A stretch of DNA of 32,116 bases from an uncultured Acetatifactor sp. Its GTDB lineage: Bacteria; Bacillota; Clostridia; Lachnospirales; Lachnospiraceae. Shown one piece after another: positions 6,437 to 14,717 of this stretch. Both the position numbers and the translations under genes were made by a program. Where the stretch lies: NCBI GenBank assembly GCA_910586515.1, contig CAJUGL010000015.1:1-32116 (forward strand), written 5' to 3'. The notes under the pieces are model-generated. The model saw only the letters and a program-made list of their open reading frames with translations, did no database searches and was not told the DNA's origin. How positions within the stretch are numbered: position 1 is the first letter of the stretch; each line of letters opens with the position of its first letter.

Positions 6437-7018
6437 ATGTCATTTATTCCGAAACCACACGAAATTTATAAGCATTTTAAGGGAGACTTGTATCAGATCG
6501 TTACGATTGCAGACCATACCGAGACAGGGGAGCGGCTTGTGGTTTACCAGGCGCTGTACGGTGATTTCCGTACCTATGCCAGACCTCTTGCCATGTTTGC
6601 GGAGAAGATTGACAGAGAGAGATACCCTTCCGCAGTACAGGAGTACCGGTTCGAACTGCAGGGACCGGATGCGGGACGCAGGAGAGAAGCGGAGGAAGAG
6701 GAGAAAAAGAGCGCTTTTCTGACGGAAGCGGAGGATGAAACGGCAGTAAAGAGGGAGTCTGCTTCGGAGGTACAGGAGACAGCGGAAGAGGAACCGGCGC
6801 TGGATCCAATGATATTGGAATTTCTGGATTCCGACAGTTACGAACAGCGGCTGAATATTCTGGCGGGTCTGCACCACCGGATTACCGATGAGATGATTAC
6901 CACGATGGCGATTGCCTGCGACGTGGAGATTGAAGACGGCGATATTGAAGAGCGTTACGAAGCCTTGCGGGCATGTCTGCTGACATTGGACCGATATGAA
7001 TGCAGCCGGCTGAGATGA
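6437..7018 (+). CDS. DUF1653 domain protein with acidic linker
   Basis: The N-terminal 65 residues match the DUF1653 pattern: HEIYKHFKGDLYQIVTIADH, VVYQALYGDFRTYARPLAMF. This is a small beta-rich domain found widely in bacteria, without a settled function. Residues about 75-120 form a strongly acidic, glutamate-rich linker. The C-terminal ~70 residues (DPMILEFLDSDSYEQRLNIL onward) look like a helical domain that I cannot assign. The total of 193 residues is much longer than stand-alone DUF1653 proteins of about 70-80 residues. AAAGGAG sits at good spacing before ATG 6437 and the gene has its own promoter. The 5'-nucleotidase gene follows after 70 bases and may be co-transcribed. Confidence 0.8.
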   Translation: MSFIPKPHEIYKHFKGDLYQIVTIADHTETGERLVVYQALYGDFRTYARPLAMFAEKIDRERYPSAVQEYRFELQGPDAGRRREAEEEEKKSAFLTEAEDETAVKRESASEVQETAEEEPALDPMILEFLDSDSYEQRLNILAGLHHRITDEMITTMAIACDVEIEDGDIEERYEALRACLLTLDRYECSRLR

Positions 7019-7088
7019 CGGAGGCTGCCTGTGCGTCGGAGGCGGACACGGCGTTGAACGGAGCTGATTTTTTGGAGAGGAGCGACAG

Positions 7089-8072
7089 ATGACACATAAT
7101 CTCGCGAAAAAAATGGTAATTGGCGTTTCTTCCAGGGCTTTGTTTGACCTGACTCTGGAGAATGAGATTCTGGAACGGCAGGGGATGACGGCATATTGCA
7201 GTTACCAGACAGAACATGAGCATGAAATATTGAAGCCGGGACCGGGCTTCAGGCTGATCAAAGCGCTGCTTAAGCTGAATCAATACAGCCAGGACAGGGA
7301 TTTGGTGGAGGTTATCATCATGTCGCGCAACAGTCCGGATTCCTCTCTGAGGATCTTTCACTCCATTGCCCATTACGGCCTGGACATTACGCGTTCCGTG
7401 CTGGTCAGCGGCGCGTCTCTTGCGCCTTACCTGACTGCCTTTCATACGGATCTGTTCCTGTCGGCTTATGAGGATGATGTGCGCAAGGCCATAGACAGCG
7501 GCATAGCAGCCGGGATCATCTGTACGGAGCACAAACCGCAGGGGGAGGCGGCGCAGGTGATACCCATTCAGGTGAGCGCATCTCAGGAAACAAGGCGGAA
7601 ATCCGACAGAGAGTTTCAGATCAGGATAGCTTTTGACGGAGACGCGGTGCTTTTTACGGACGAGTCGGAGAAGATTTTTAAGGAAAAGGGACTGAAGGCT
7701 TTTGAGGAAAATGAAAAAAAGTATGCCAGGGAACCGCTTGCAGAAGGGCCTTTTGCCCGATTTCTGAAAAAGCTTTCGGATCTGCAGAGAGAGTTTGGCC
7801 CGGAAGCCTGCCCCATCAGGACCGCGCTGGTCACTTCCCGGTGCGCGCCAGCGCATGAACGTGTTATCCGAACCATGCGTTCGTGGAATGTAAAAGTGGA
7901 CGAGGCATTTTTTCTTGGGGGACTGGAGAAGAAGGATGTGCTGAAAGCCTTTGGCGCACAGATATTTTTTGACGATCAGTCCATACATACATCCAGCGCG
8001 GCACAGTCCGTGCCTGCGGCAAGAGTGCCCTATGGTCCGGCTGCAGAACGCATGTCCCGCAGGGCTTTATAG
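7089..8072 (+). CDS. 5'-nucleotidase (cytosolic cN-I-like family)
   Basis: The 327-residue product resembles the cytosolic 5'-nucleotidase I family, which dephosphorylates nucleoside monophosphates such as AMP. Supporting blocks are the N-terminal VIGVSSRALFDLTLENEIL, the central IIMSRNSPDSSLRIFHSIAHYGLDITRSVLVSG, the acidic motif IAFDGDAVLFTDESEKIF (about 179-195), and the C-terminal LVTSRCAPAHERVIRTMRSW and AFGAQIFFDDQ. The DGDAVLF segment is the HAD-type aspartate motif and FFDDQ supplies later acidic ligands. GGAGAGGAG precedes ATG 7089. The gene lies between the DUF1653 gene and the SfsA-MutY fusion in one direction with short gaps, so it may share an operon with them. Substrate preference is not visible from sequence. 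Confidence 0.85.
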   Translation: MTHNLAKKMVIGVSSRALFDLTLENEILERQGMTAYCSYQTEHEHEILKPGPGFRLIKALLKLNQYSQDRDLVEVIIMSRNSPDSSLRIFHSIAHYGLDITRSVLVSGASLAPYLTAFHTDLFLSAYEDDVRKAIDSGIAAGIICTEHKPQGEAAQVIPIQVSASQETRRKSDREFQIRIAFDGDAVLFTDESEKIFKEKGLKAFEENEKKYAREPLAEGPFARFLKKLSDLQREFGPEACPIRTALVTSRCAPAHERVIRTMRSWNVKVDEAFFLGGLEKKDVLKAFGAQIFFDDQSIHTSSAAQSVPAARVPYGPAAERMSRRAL

Positions 8073-8105
8073 TGTCTGGATGTACAGTAAAGGAGACCGT
8101 TTTCT

Positions 8106-10019
8106 ATGGAATATAGGCATATTGTGGAGGGGCGTTTTTTAGAGCGCCCCAATCGCTTTATCGCAGAGGTTGAGATACCGGAGAAGGAAGGACTGCCGCA
8201 GGAAGATTCGGCAGAGGATTCCGGCGGTCAGGGGGAGACCGGCTGCAGAAATGAGAGGGTTCATGTAAAAAATACGGGAAGGTGCAGGGAGCTGCTGCGC
8301 AGAGGAGTAAAAGTTTTTCTGGAGAGAAGCGGGAATCCCAAGCGTTCCACTGCATATGACCTTGTGGCGGTGGAAAAGGGATGTCGGATGATTAATCTGG
8401 ATTCCCAGGCGCCCAACAGGGCAGTGGAGGAATGGCTGCGGGGAGGCGCCCTCTTCGAGAAGGTTTTGCGGATACAGCCGGAGTACGGATACGGCAAATC
8501 TCGTATTGATTTTTATATAGAAACCGCAGAAGAGCGGATTTTGATGGAGGTCAAGGGGGTGACGCTGGAGGAGGACGGTGTGGTGCTGTTTCCGGACGCG
8601 CCGTCAGAGAGAGCCGTAAAGCATGTGGGAGAGCTTATCCGGGCCAGGCGGGAGGGCTACCGCGCTTTGGTGATGTTTGTCATTCAGATGGAACAGGTGA
8701 ATTATTTTACGCCTAATCGGGCTACCCATCCGCAGTTTGCGGAAGTTCTGGAGGAAGCCGCTGCGGCGGGCGTGGAGATACTCGCTTATGACTGCCGGGT
8801 GACGCCCGGAAGCATGACGATCAACAGGCCGGTCCCTGTGAAAATCTGTCAGGAGAGGAAAAAAATACCGGATATAGAAGGATGTGAAATTCCTCATTAT
8901 ATTAATGAAAACTTTAGAAAAACCTTAGGAAAGCCTAAGCTGGAGGATATTCCCATACCGCTTCTAAAATGGTATGATGGAAACAGGCGCATATTGCCCT
9001 GGAGGGAGGAGCCTGCGCCCTATCGTGTGTGGGTGTCGGAAATCATGCTCCAGCAGACAAGGGTGGAGGCTGTCAGACCGTATTTCGAACGATTTATGAG
9101 TGAGCTTCCGGATATTGCGGCTTTGGCGTCGGCAGACGAGGAGACTCTGCTGAAGCTTTGGGAAGGGCTTGGTTATTACAACCGCGTCCGAAATCTGCAG
9201 AAAGCGGCCATACAGGTCAGGGACGAGTACGGAGGGAAGATGCCTGACAGCTATGAAGAGCTGATGAAACTGGCCGGAGTGGGAAGCTATACGGCCGGAG
9301 CCATTGCTTCAATCGCCTTTAACCGGCCTGTTCCGGCCGTGGACGGCAATGTGCTGCGGGTCGCTGCAAGACTCAGAAAAGACGGCAGGCCGATTACGGA
9401 TGCCAAGGTCAAACAGGCAGTGGAGGAGGAATTCCGGAAGATTATACCCAGGGAGCGTCCGGGGGATTTCAATCAGGCCCTGATGGAGATCGGCGCCTGC
9501 GTCTGTATTCCGAAAGGAACTCCGCTGTGCGGTCAATGTCCGTTGAGTGAATTCTGTCTGGCCCATGGAGATAAAACAGAGCAGCAATATCCCATGAAGC
9601 AGGAGAAAAAGCCCAGGAAGATAGAGGACAGGACTGTTTTAGTGATGCGGGACGGAAACAAGACGGTTATCCGGAAAAGAGCCGACAGGGGACTGCTGGC
9701 CGGAATGTATGAATTTCCTTCTCTGGAGGGGTTTCATACTGCGGAGGAGGTAGCAGCATATCTGGCGGACAGGGGGCTGAAGGCAATCCGCATAGAACCG
9801 CTGGAAGATGCCAGGCATGTTTTTACCCACAGGGAATGGCATATGAAGGGATATATGGTCAGGGTAGACGAATTGGAACCTAAAAGTGACCGGGATTGCA
9901 CAGACGGATGGCTCTATATAGATCCGGAAGAAACCAGAAGCAGATATCCCATTCCTGCGGCATTTTGCGCCTATACCAAATATCTGGACATCAGGCTGGG
10001 CAAAGACCGATTTGAATGA
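8106..10019 (+). CDS. SfsA-MutY fusion: nuclease-like domain plus A/G-specific adenine glycosylase
   Basis: One uninterrupted 637-residue frame joins two proteins that are normally separate. Residues 1-246 are SfsA-like: an OB-fold start (YRHIVEGRFLERPNRFIAEV), HVKNTGRCRELL, and a PD-(D/E)XK-type nuclease core with Asp135 (SRIDF), Glu148 and Lys150 (MEVKG). Residues 29-49 are a hydrophilic insert or linker in the OB part. Residues 282-637 are a complete MutY, which removes adenine opposite 8-oxoguanine. It has Glu312 (SEIMLQQTRVEAV), helix-hairpin-helix LAGVGSYTAG (389-398), catalytic Asp413 (VDGNVLRV), Fe-S cysteines 467, 475, 478 and 484, and a NUDIX-like C-terminal domain for 8-oxoG recognition. 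AAAGGAG precedes ATG 8106. No internal start with a ribosome site is evident near the junction, and both catalytic sets are intact. SfsA was first linked to sugar fermentation and later annotated as a DNA-binding or nuclease protein; its role here is unproven. Confidence 0.92.
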   Translation: MEYRHIVEGRFLERPNRFIAEVEIPEKEGLPQEDSAEDSGGQGETGCRNERVHVKNTGRCRELLRRGVKVFLERSGNPKRSTAYDLVAVEKGCRMINLDSQAPNRAVEEWLRGGALFEKVLRIQPEYGYGKSRIDFYIETAEERILMEVKGVTLEEDGVVLFPDAPSERAVKHVGELIRARREGYRALVMFVIQMEQVNYFTPNRATHPQFAEVLEEAAAAGVEILAYDCRVTPGSMTINRPVPVKICQERKKIPDIEGCEIPHYINENFRKTLGKPKLEDIPIPLLKWYDGNRRILPWREEPAPYRVWVSEIMLQQTRVEAVRPYFERFMSELPDIAALASADEETLLKLWEGLGYYNRVRNLQKAAIQVRDEYGGKMPDSYEELMKLAGVGSYTAGAIASIAFNRPVPAVDGNVLRVAARLRKDGRPITDAKVKQAVEEEFRKIIPRERPGDFNQALMEIGACVCIPKGTPLCGQCPLSEFCLAHGDKTEQQYPMKQEKKPRKIEDRTVLVMRDGNKTVIRKRADRGLLAGMYEFPSLEGFHTAEEVAAYLADRGLKAIRIEPLEDARHVFTHREWHMKGYMVRVDELEPKSDRDCTDGWLYIDPEETRSRYPIPAAFCAYTKYLDIRLGKDRFE

Positions 10020-10157
10020 AAAATGGCTGTCATCGCCTGACAGAGGGCATCAGAGCGGAAGCCGTCGGTATACCGGTGCGTTTTCCCGGGTCAGCAGGCT
10101 AAAGGATTAATGCAATGGGGTACCGGGGCGGAACTGGAATAAAGGAGGAAAAGAACG

Positions 10158-11183
10158 GTGAAATTGTTGTCAATAGCGATACCATGCTATAATTCGGAAG
10201 CATATATGGGTAAATGTGTGGATTCCCTGCTGGAGGGCGGCGATGATGTGGAGATCATTATCGTCAATGACGGTTCTGCGGACAGGACAGGGGAGATTGC
10301 GGAGGATTATGTCCGCAGGTATCCGGGTATCGTAAAAGCGGTGCATCAGGAAAACGGAGGTCACGGGGCTGCCGTCAATGCCGGTATTGAAAATGCCGGC
10401 GGACTCTTCTTTAAAGTCGTGGACAGTGACGACTGGGTAAAAAAGGAGGCGTATCTGCAGGTTCTGAGCACACTGCGGGAGCTGGCAGGGGGGGCTCATA
10501 CCCTGGACATGCTGGTATGCAACTTTGTCTATGAGAAGGAGGGGGAGAAGCGCAAGAAGGTGATGCACTACCGTCATATCCTTCCGGAGGGACGGCTTTT
10601 TACCTGGAAGGAGTGCCATCATTTTACCAAGGGGCATTATATTTTAATGCATTCGGTTATATTCCGCACCAAGCTGCTCAGAGAGTGCGGGCTGAAGCTG
10701 CCTGAGCATACCTTTTATGTGGATAACATTTATGTGTTTGAACCTCTGCCCTATGTAAAAAACATGTATTACCTTGATGTGAATTTTTATCGATATTACA
10801 TCGGCAGGGGAGATCAGTCAGTCAACGAGGAGATCATGATTTCCCGAATAGATCAGCAGATCAGAGTGAATCAGATTATGATTGACTATCTGGTGGACAG
10901 AAAGCAGGAGCTTTTGAAAAACAAGAGACTGTATCAATATATGCGCAATTACCTGGAGATCATCACGACAGTATCGTCCGTATTAATGATTCGTTCCGGC
11001 ACTGAGGAGAATCTGACCAGAAAGAAAGAATTATGGCGTTACCTTAAGGCAAAGGACCGAAAGCTGTTCGTCTGGATGCGGCACGGAATTATGGGCAGCG
11101 CAATGAATCTTCCCGGGCGCGGAGGACGCAAGATATCCGTTGGCGGATACAAAATATGTAAGAGAATCTTTCAGTTCAATTAG
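10158..11183 (+). CDS. Family 2 glycosyltransferase
   Basis: This is a 341-residue GT-A enzyme that would transfer a sugar from a nucleotide-sugar donor to a cell-surface acceptor at the cytoplasmic face. The GT2 signature is clear: SIAIPCYNSEAYMGKCVDSLL at the N-terminus, IIIVNDGSADRTGEIAEDY around residues 34-52, ENGGHGAAVNAGI, then the metal-binding DSDDW near 93-97. The C-terminal ~120 residues are basic and have no clear membrane span, which fits a soluble or peripherally bound transferase. The start is GTG 10158, with AAAGGAGG 9 bases upstream. It stands alone: a 138-base gap separates it from the fusion gene and a strong terminator follows. Acceptor and sugar cannot be predicted. Confidence 0.88.
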   Translation: MKLLSIAIPCYNSEAYMGKCVDSLLEGGDDVEIIIVNDGSADRTGEIAEDYVRRYPGIVKAVHQENGGHGAAVNAGIENAGGLFFKVVDSDDWVKKEAYLQVLSTLRELAGGAHTLDMLVCNFVYEKEGEKRKKVMHYRHILPEGRLFTWKECHHFTKGHYILMHSVIFRTKLLRECGLKLPEHTFYVDNIYVFEPLPYVKNMYYLDVNFYRYYIGRGDQSVNEEIMISRIDQQIRVNQIMIDYLVDRKQELLKNKRLYQYMRNYLEIITTVSSVLMIRSGTEENLTRKKELWRYLKAKDRKLFVWMRHGIMGSAMNLPGRGGRKISVGGYKICKRIFQFN

Positions 11184-11217
11184 TGGAACGGGATACGGCA
11201 GGATTTACACAGTTTAA

Positions 11218-11271
11218 GGGCTGCCCCATCATTGATATTCAATCAACGATGAGGCAGCCCCGATTTTGTTT
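11218..11271. terminator. Bidirectional terminator between the glycosyltransferase and PAP2 genes
   Basis: GGGCTGCC-CATCATTGAT (from 11218) pairs with AATCAACGATGAGGCAGCCC (to 11261), forming a long stem with a short AT loop, followed by GATTTTGTTT. It lies between two convergent genes and can serve both. Confidence 0.85.
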
Positions 11272-11310
11272 AAGTATGGATTGTCCGGAACGGTCTGCGG
11301 TATTGCCGAC

Positions 11311-11991
11311 TCAATAAGCGGCCGACTTGTGCTGCATTCTGGCGGCAAGCACTGCATCCCTTCTGTAGATAAGCATATACATCACTGAACCCAGCGCAAT
11401 TCCGGTGATTACGTCGAAAACGGAATGCTGCTTAAGGAACATGGTGGACAGGATAATGGAGAATGCCAGCACGCCGGAAGCGATTTTGATGCCTTTTTTA
11501 TTCTCCAGTCCGGAGCTGCGTATAATGGCAAAGTGCGCTCCCATGGAATTATAGACATGAATGCTGGGCCAGATGTTTGTGGGCGTATCAAGGTTCCACA
11601 GAAAGGCCACGGCATCCGTGAAAAAATTTTCTCTGGGCATTACTGCCGGGCGAAGGTGATGTCCGTTGGGCCAGAGCGTGGAAATAATGAGAAAAATGGT
11701 CATGCCGGTAAACAAAAAGGCACAGACCCTGTAGTATTCCTGCCTGTTTTTTAAAAAGAGAAAAATTACCACCAGCGCCACATAGGCGAACCATAAAAAG
11801 TAGGGGATGATGAACACTTCGCAGAAGGGAATGTAATCATCCATACTTACATGTATGATGCGGTAATTTTTGGTATTGCTCTCCTCCAGCCATTTAAACC
11901 ATACCAGATAGATCACCATGTAGATGAGAAGAGGAATACCATGACGGTATTTCGCGTAAACATGCTTTAACTTTTCCATTTTTTGAACCAA
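11311..11991 (-). CDS. PAP2-family membrane phosphatase
   Basis: This is an integral membrane acid phosphatase of the PAP2 superfamily, acting on lipid phosphates such as phosphatidate or undecaprenyl pyrophosphate. About five or six hydrophobic spans are visible. The catalytic motifs are the early arginine motif NGHHLRPAVMPREN, the middle motif PSIHVYNS (a PSGH variant), and the late motif FLKQHSVFDVITG with the His-Asp pair. I place the start at TTG 11991, 10 bases after GGAGG, giving 226 residues. ATG 11979 is an alternative. Longer in-frame readings to 12060 would run into the promoter. The neighbouring minus-strand gene encodes a diacylglycerol kinase-type enzyme, which suggests linked lipid-phosphate turnover, though each gene appears to have its own promoter. 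Confidence 0.85.
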   Translation of the reverse strand: MVQKMEKLKHVYAKYRHGIPLLIYMVIYLVWFKWLEESNTKNYRIIHVSMDDYIPFCEVFIIPYFLWFAYVALVVIFLFLKNRQEYYRVCAFLFTGMTIFLIISTLWPNGHHLRPAVMPRENFFTDAVAFLWNLDTPTNIWPSIHVYNSMGAHFAIIRSSGLENKKGIKIASGVLAFSIILSTMFLKQHSVFDVITGIALGSVMYMLIYRRDAVLAARMQHKSAAY

Positions 11992-12048
11992 CCTTTCATT
12001 TCCTCCCTGATTTTCGGATATGTCTGCCGTATCCGCTGAACAGTTAAT

Positions 12049-12076
12049 AGTATAGTCCAAAAAAGATAAAATTCAA
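12049..12076 (-). promoter_or_regulatory. Promoter of the PAP2 gene
   Basis: Read on the minus strand, TTGAAT (12076-12071) and TATACT (12054-12049) are 16 bases apart. The predicted start near 12042 leaves a leader of about 50 bases to the TTG codon. This placement argues against any translation start above 12042. Confidence 0.55.
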
Positions 12077-12148
12077 TAGCTTTATTCATATCTTAAGTAT
12101 TCTTTAGAAAATATTTAGCTGTTGCTCTATTTAAGGGCCTGTCCGGAA

Positions 12149-13072
12149 TCAGCAGATTATCTTTATCGCGTCTCTTTCGCAGGTGATGCTGATCCGGCTG
12201 CTTTTTCTGGTGACTTCACCGTCCGTATGTACCCAGAGAGGAGCGCTGGTTTCAATGGTAAGCGTTTCAGCCCGGTATGGATCGACGCCGTTGAAGCGGA
12301 AATGTTTTCCCCTGAAGGCTGTAGGCAGGGCAAACAGAATCAGGAGTTTCGACAGGTCTCCCACCGCGCACATGTCCAAAATGCCGTCGCCGGCATCCGC
12401 ATCCGGAGCAAACATAAACCCTCCGCCTTCAAAACGATGGAGCATGCAGGCCGTAAAAAGCATGTTTCCGATGTGGACGGTGCTTTTTTCCTCAAGGGTC
12501 AGCTTCCCGGAAACTGCCTTTGCCGTGAACAATTGCTTCAGCGCAATACCCAGATAGGTCAGCTTTCCCAGTCCCAGTCTGTTCATCACATGCTTGATTC
12601 GGGCATGCAGAGCTTCCTGACAGACGGCAGCGTCAAAGCCTATGCCGCAGCTGACGGCAAAGCGGCGTTTTTCTCCGTCCGGATAGATTACCGTGCCCAG
12701 ATCCATGGGGCGGGCTTCTCCGGAATGCAGTATCCGCTCAAGGGCAGCGCAGGGATCCATGGGAATCTTCAGATCTCTTGCCAGATCATTGCTGGAACCG
12801 GTGGGGATATAGCCGAGAACCGTGTCAGATGTGTTTTTGAGACCCTGCAGGACTTCGTTTACAGTGCCGTCTCCGCCGAGGATAATGAGGGAGAGTATGT
12901 TTTCCGCATCGGCGGAAAGTTTTTCCGCTATTCGAAGGGTATCGCCGGCCTTTTCGGAGAAATGGGCGATGTAGGGGACACCTTCCCGAAGCAGCGCCGG
13001 TTCCACCTGACGACGCCATATGCGTATGCCTCTGCCGGAGCGTGATACAGGGTTAATGATGAAATGATACAT
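12149..13072 (-). CDS. Diacylglycerol kinase-family lipid kinase
   Basis: This soluble lipid kinase would phosphorylate diacylglycerol or a related lipid with ATP at the inner membrane face. The 307-residue product has the DAGK/YegS fold: YHFIINPVSRSGRG at the N-terminus, the nucleotide motif LIILGGDGTVNEVLQGL near 68-84, then YIPTGSSNDLARDL, and CGIGFDAAV. The C-terminal lobe has GGGFMFAPDADAGDGILDM. I start at ATG 13072 because AGAGGA lies 6 bases upstream; the 14-residue extension above it looks non-native. Together with the PAP2 phosphatase it could cycle diacylglycerol and phosphatidate. That is inference, since PAP2 enzymes in Firmicutes often act on undecaprenyl pyrophosphate. Confidence 0.9.
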   Translation of the reverse strand: MYHFIINPVSRSGRGIRIWRRQVEPALLREGVPYIAHFSEKAGDTLRIAEKLSADAENILSLIILGGDGTVNEVLQGLKNTSDTVLGYIPTGSSNDLARDLKIPMDPCAALERILHSGEARPMDLGTVIYPDGEKRRFAVSCGIGFDAAVCQEALHARIKHVMNRLGLGKLTYLGIALKQLFTAKAVSGKLTLEEKSTVHIGNMLFTACMLHRFEGGGFMFAPDADAGDGILDMCAVGDLSKLLILFALPTAFRGKHFRFNGVDPYRAETLTIETSAPLWVHTDGEVTRKSSRISITCERDAIKIIC

Positions 13073-13154
13073 GACAAATCCTCTGCTTTCCTCTGATTTC
13101 CAGGGCTGCGTCATCTGTTGAAGACAGTTTGGGCGGTACCCTGCGGATAAGCAT

Positions 13155-13183
13155 ATTTTAACAGTAAGGAGGCTTTTCGTAAA
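13155..13183 (-). promoter_or_regulatory. Possible promoter of the lipid kinase gene
   Basis: On the minus strand TTTACG (13183-13178) and TAAAAT (13160-13155) are separated by 17 bases. It is divergent from, and close to, the glyA promoter. Confidence 0.4.
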
Positions 13184-13211
13184 GACCGGGCCGCATTTTA
13201 TAAAAATTTGT

Positions 13212-13239
13212 TTGCATTCCTGACGTTCTATGATATAAT
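13212..13239 (+). promoter_or_regulatory. Promoter of glyA
   Basis: TTGCAT (13212-13217) and TATAAT (13234-13239) are 16 bases apart. The TG two positions before the -10 box makes it an extended -10 promoter. The ~95-base leader to glyA shows no riboswitch that I recognise. Confidence 0.7.
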
Positions 13240-13339
13240 CGGACTATCTGCGAACAGGAAAATGATGTTTACCCGTATAAGGGACGACGAAAAGGCGGCA
13301 GAGGCGGAACGGTTATCAGTATTTAGAGGAGGAGTCGGT

Positions 13340-14587
13340 ATGTATTCTTTGGATGAAGTGAGAAAAACGGATCCTGAAATTGCGCAGGCCATTTTGGATG
13401 AGCAGGAAAGGCAGAACAGCCATATTGAACTGATTGCTTCCGAGAACTGGGTCAGCAGGGCTGTCATGGCAGCTATGGGGAGTCCGCTGACGAACAAGTA
13501 CGCGGAGGGATATCCCGGCAGGAGATATTACGGAGGGTGCGAGTGCGTGGACGTGGTGGAAAACCTGGCAGTCAGCAGGGCGAAGGAGCTTTTTGGCTGT
13601 GAGTATGCCAATGTGCAGCCTCACTCCGGCGCACAGGCCAACATGGCGGTACAGTTTGCTGTCTGCAGGCCGGGAGACACGATCATGGGCATGAATCTGG
13701 ACCATGGCGGTCATCTGACTCACGGAAGCCCGGTGAATATGTCCGGAAAATACTTTAATATTGTTCCTTACGGTGTGAATGACGAGGGATTCATTGATTA
13801 CGAAGCGCTGGGCAGAACCGCCAGGGAGACAAGGCCGAAGATGATTATCGCAGGCGCTTCCGCCTATGCGCGTACCATAGATTTTGCAAAATTCCGTCAA
13901 GTGGCGGATGAAGTGGGGGCGGTCCTTATGGTCGACATGGCCCATATTGCCGGATTGGTGGCGGCAGGTCTTCATCCGAATCCCATTCCCTATGCGGATG
14001 TGACCACCACCACAACCCATAAGACGCTGCGGGGACCCAGAGGAGGACTGATTCTGGCCAGCAGGGAGGCAAACGAAAAATATAACTTCAACAAGGCCAT
14101 ATTCCCCGGCATTCAGGGCGGGCCGCTGATGCATGTCATCGCTGCAAAGGCTGTGTGTTTTAAGGAGGCGCTCTCCAAGGACTTCCGAGTATATCAGAAG
14201 AATATAGTCGATAACGCCCAGGCTCTGTGCAGGGGACTTATGGAGAGGGGCGTGAGGATCGTTTCGGGCGGAACGGATAATCACTTGATGCTGGTGGACC
14301 TGACCAACTTCGGTCTAACCGGAAAAGCGGTGGAAAAGCTGCTGGATGCGGCTCATATTACCTGCAATAAAAATACCATACCCAATGATCCCCAGTCCCC
14401 GTTCGTGACCAGCGGCATCCGCCTGGGAACGCCGGCCGTCACTTCCAGAGGAATGAATATGGCCGATATGGACAGGATCGCGGAGGCGATTGCCTTGGTG
14501 GTCAAGGGCGGAGAGGATAAGATAGGGGAGGCCCGGGCCATAGTGCAGAACCTGACGGATAAGTATCCGTTAGACGCATGTATGTAG
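13340..14587 (+). CDS. glyA: Serine hydroxymethyltransferase
   Basis: This PLP enzyme interconverts serine and glycine and loads one-carbon units onto tetrahydrofolate in the cytoplasm. The 415-residue product is of standard length. Motifs include IELIASENWVS at 29-39, YAEGYPGRRYYGG, the PLP-contact segment DMAHIAGLVAAG, and the Schiff-base motif VTTTTHKTLRGPRGG with Lys227. The start at ATG 13340 follows AGAGGAGG at good spacing. The longer in-frame reading from 13208 would overlap the promoter and is rejected. hom and lysC follow in the same direction after 130 bases. Their grouping is understandable because glycine, threonine and aspartate-family metabolism are linked, but no shared control element is visible. 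Confidence 0.97.
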   Translation: MYSLDEVRKTDPEIAQAILDEQERQNSHIELIASENWVSRAVMAAMGSPLTNKYAEGYPGRRYYGGCECVDVVENLAVSRAKELFGCEYANVQPHSGAQANMAVQFAVCRPGDTIMGMNLDHGGHLTHGSPVNMSGKYFNIVPYGVNDEGFIDYEALGRTARETRPKMIIAGASAYARTIDFAKFRQVADEVGAVLMVDMAHIAGLVAAGLHPNPIPYADVTTTTTHKTLRGPRGGLILASREANEKYNFNKAIFPGIQGGPLMHVIAAKAVCFKEALSKDFRVYQKNIVDNAQALCRGLMERGVRIVSGGTDNHLMLVDLTNFGLTGKAVEKLLDAAHITCNKNTIPNDPQSPFVTSGIRLGTPAVTSRGMNMADMDRIAEAIALVVKGGEDKIGEARAIVQNLTDKYPLDACM

Positions 14588-14717
14588 GCGGGGAGGATTC
14601 GGTAGCGGAAAACAGGATGACTTTCCCCTGGCTCCCAGGTCTTTCGGGAAGGCTTTTGCCCGAACGGTCCGGGTGTGCCCTGAGGGGGATACGGAATTAT
14701 AAATCAGGAGAAATGTG

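Noticed and set aside
8840..8960. SfsA-MutY junction as a frameshift or missed stop
   Set aside because: The frame is open across the junction, the linker codon use looks normal, and both domains stay in the same frame; a read error would not easily produce this, though reads should confirm it.
10027..10043. CTGTCA/TGACAG hairpin after the SfsA-MutY gene as a terminator
   Set aside because: The stem has only 6 bp and no T run follows; kept only as an unassigned small palindrome.
12122..13045. Long plus-strand ORF opposite the lipid kinase
   Set aside because: The minus strand encodes a clear DAGK-family protein with the GGDGT motif; the plus frame has no recognisable motif and no start signal.
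13208..13339. N-terminal extension of glyA
   Set aside because: It would overlap the extended -10 promoter at 13234-13239, and a strong AGAGGAGG precedes the family-typical start at 13340.
14588..14717. Possible T-box or other riboswitch before hom
   Set aside because: Small stems are present, such as CCTGG...CCAGG, but no T-box signature sequence, no terminator, and no known riboswitch core could be found.
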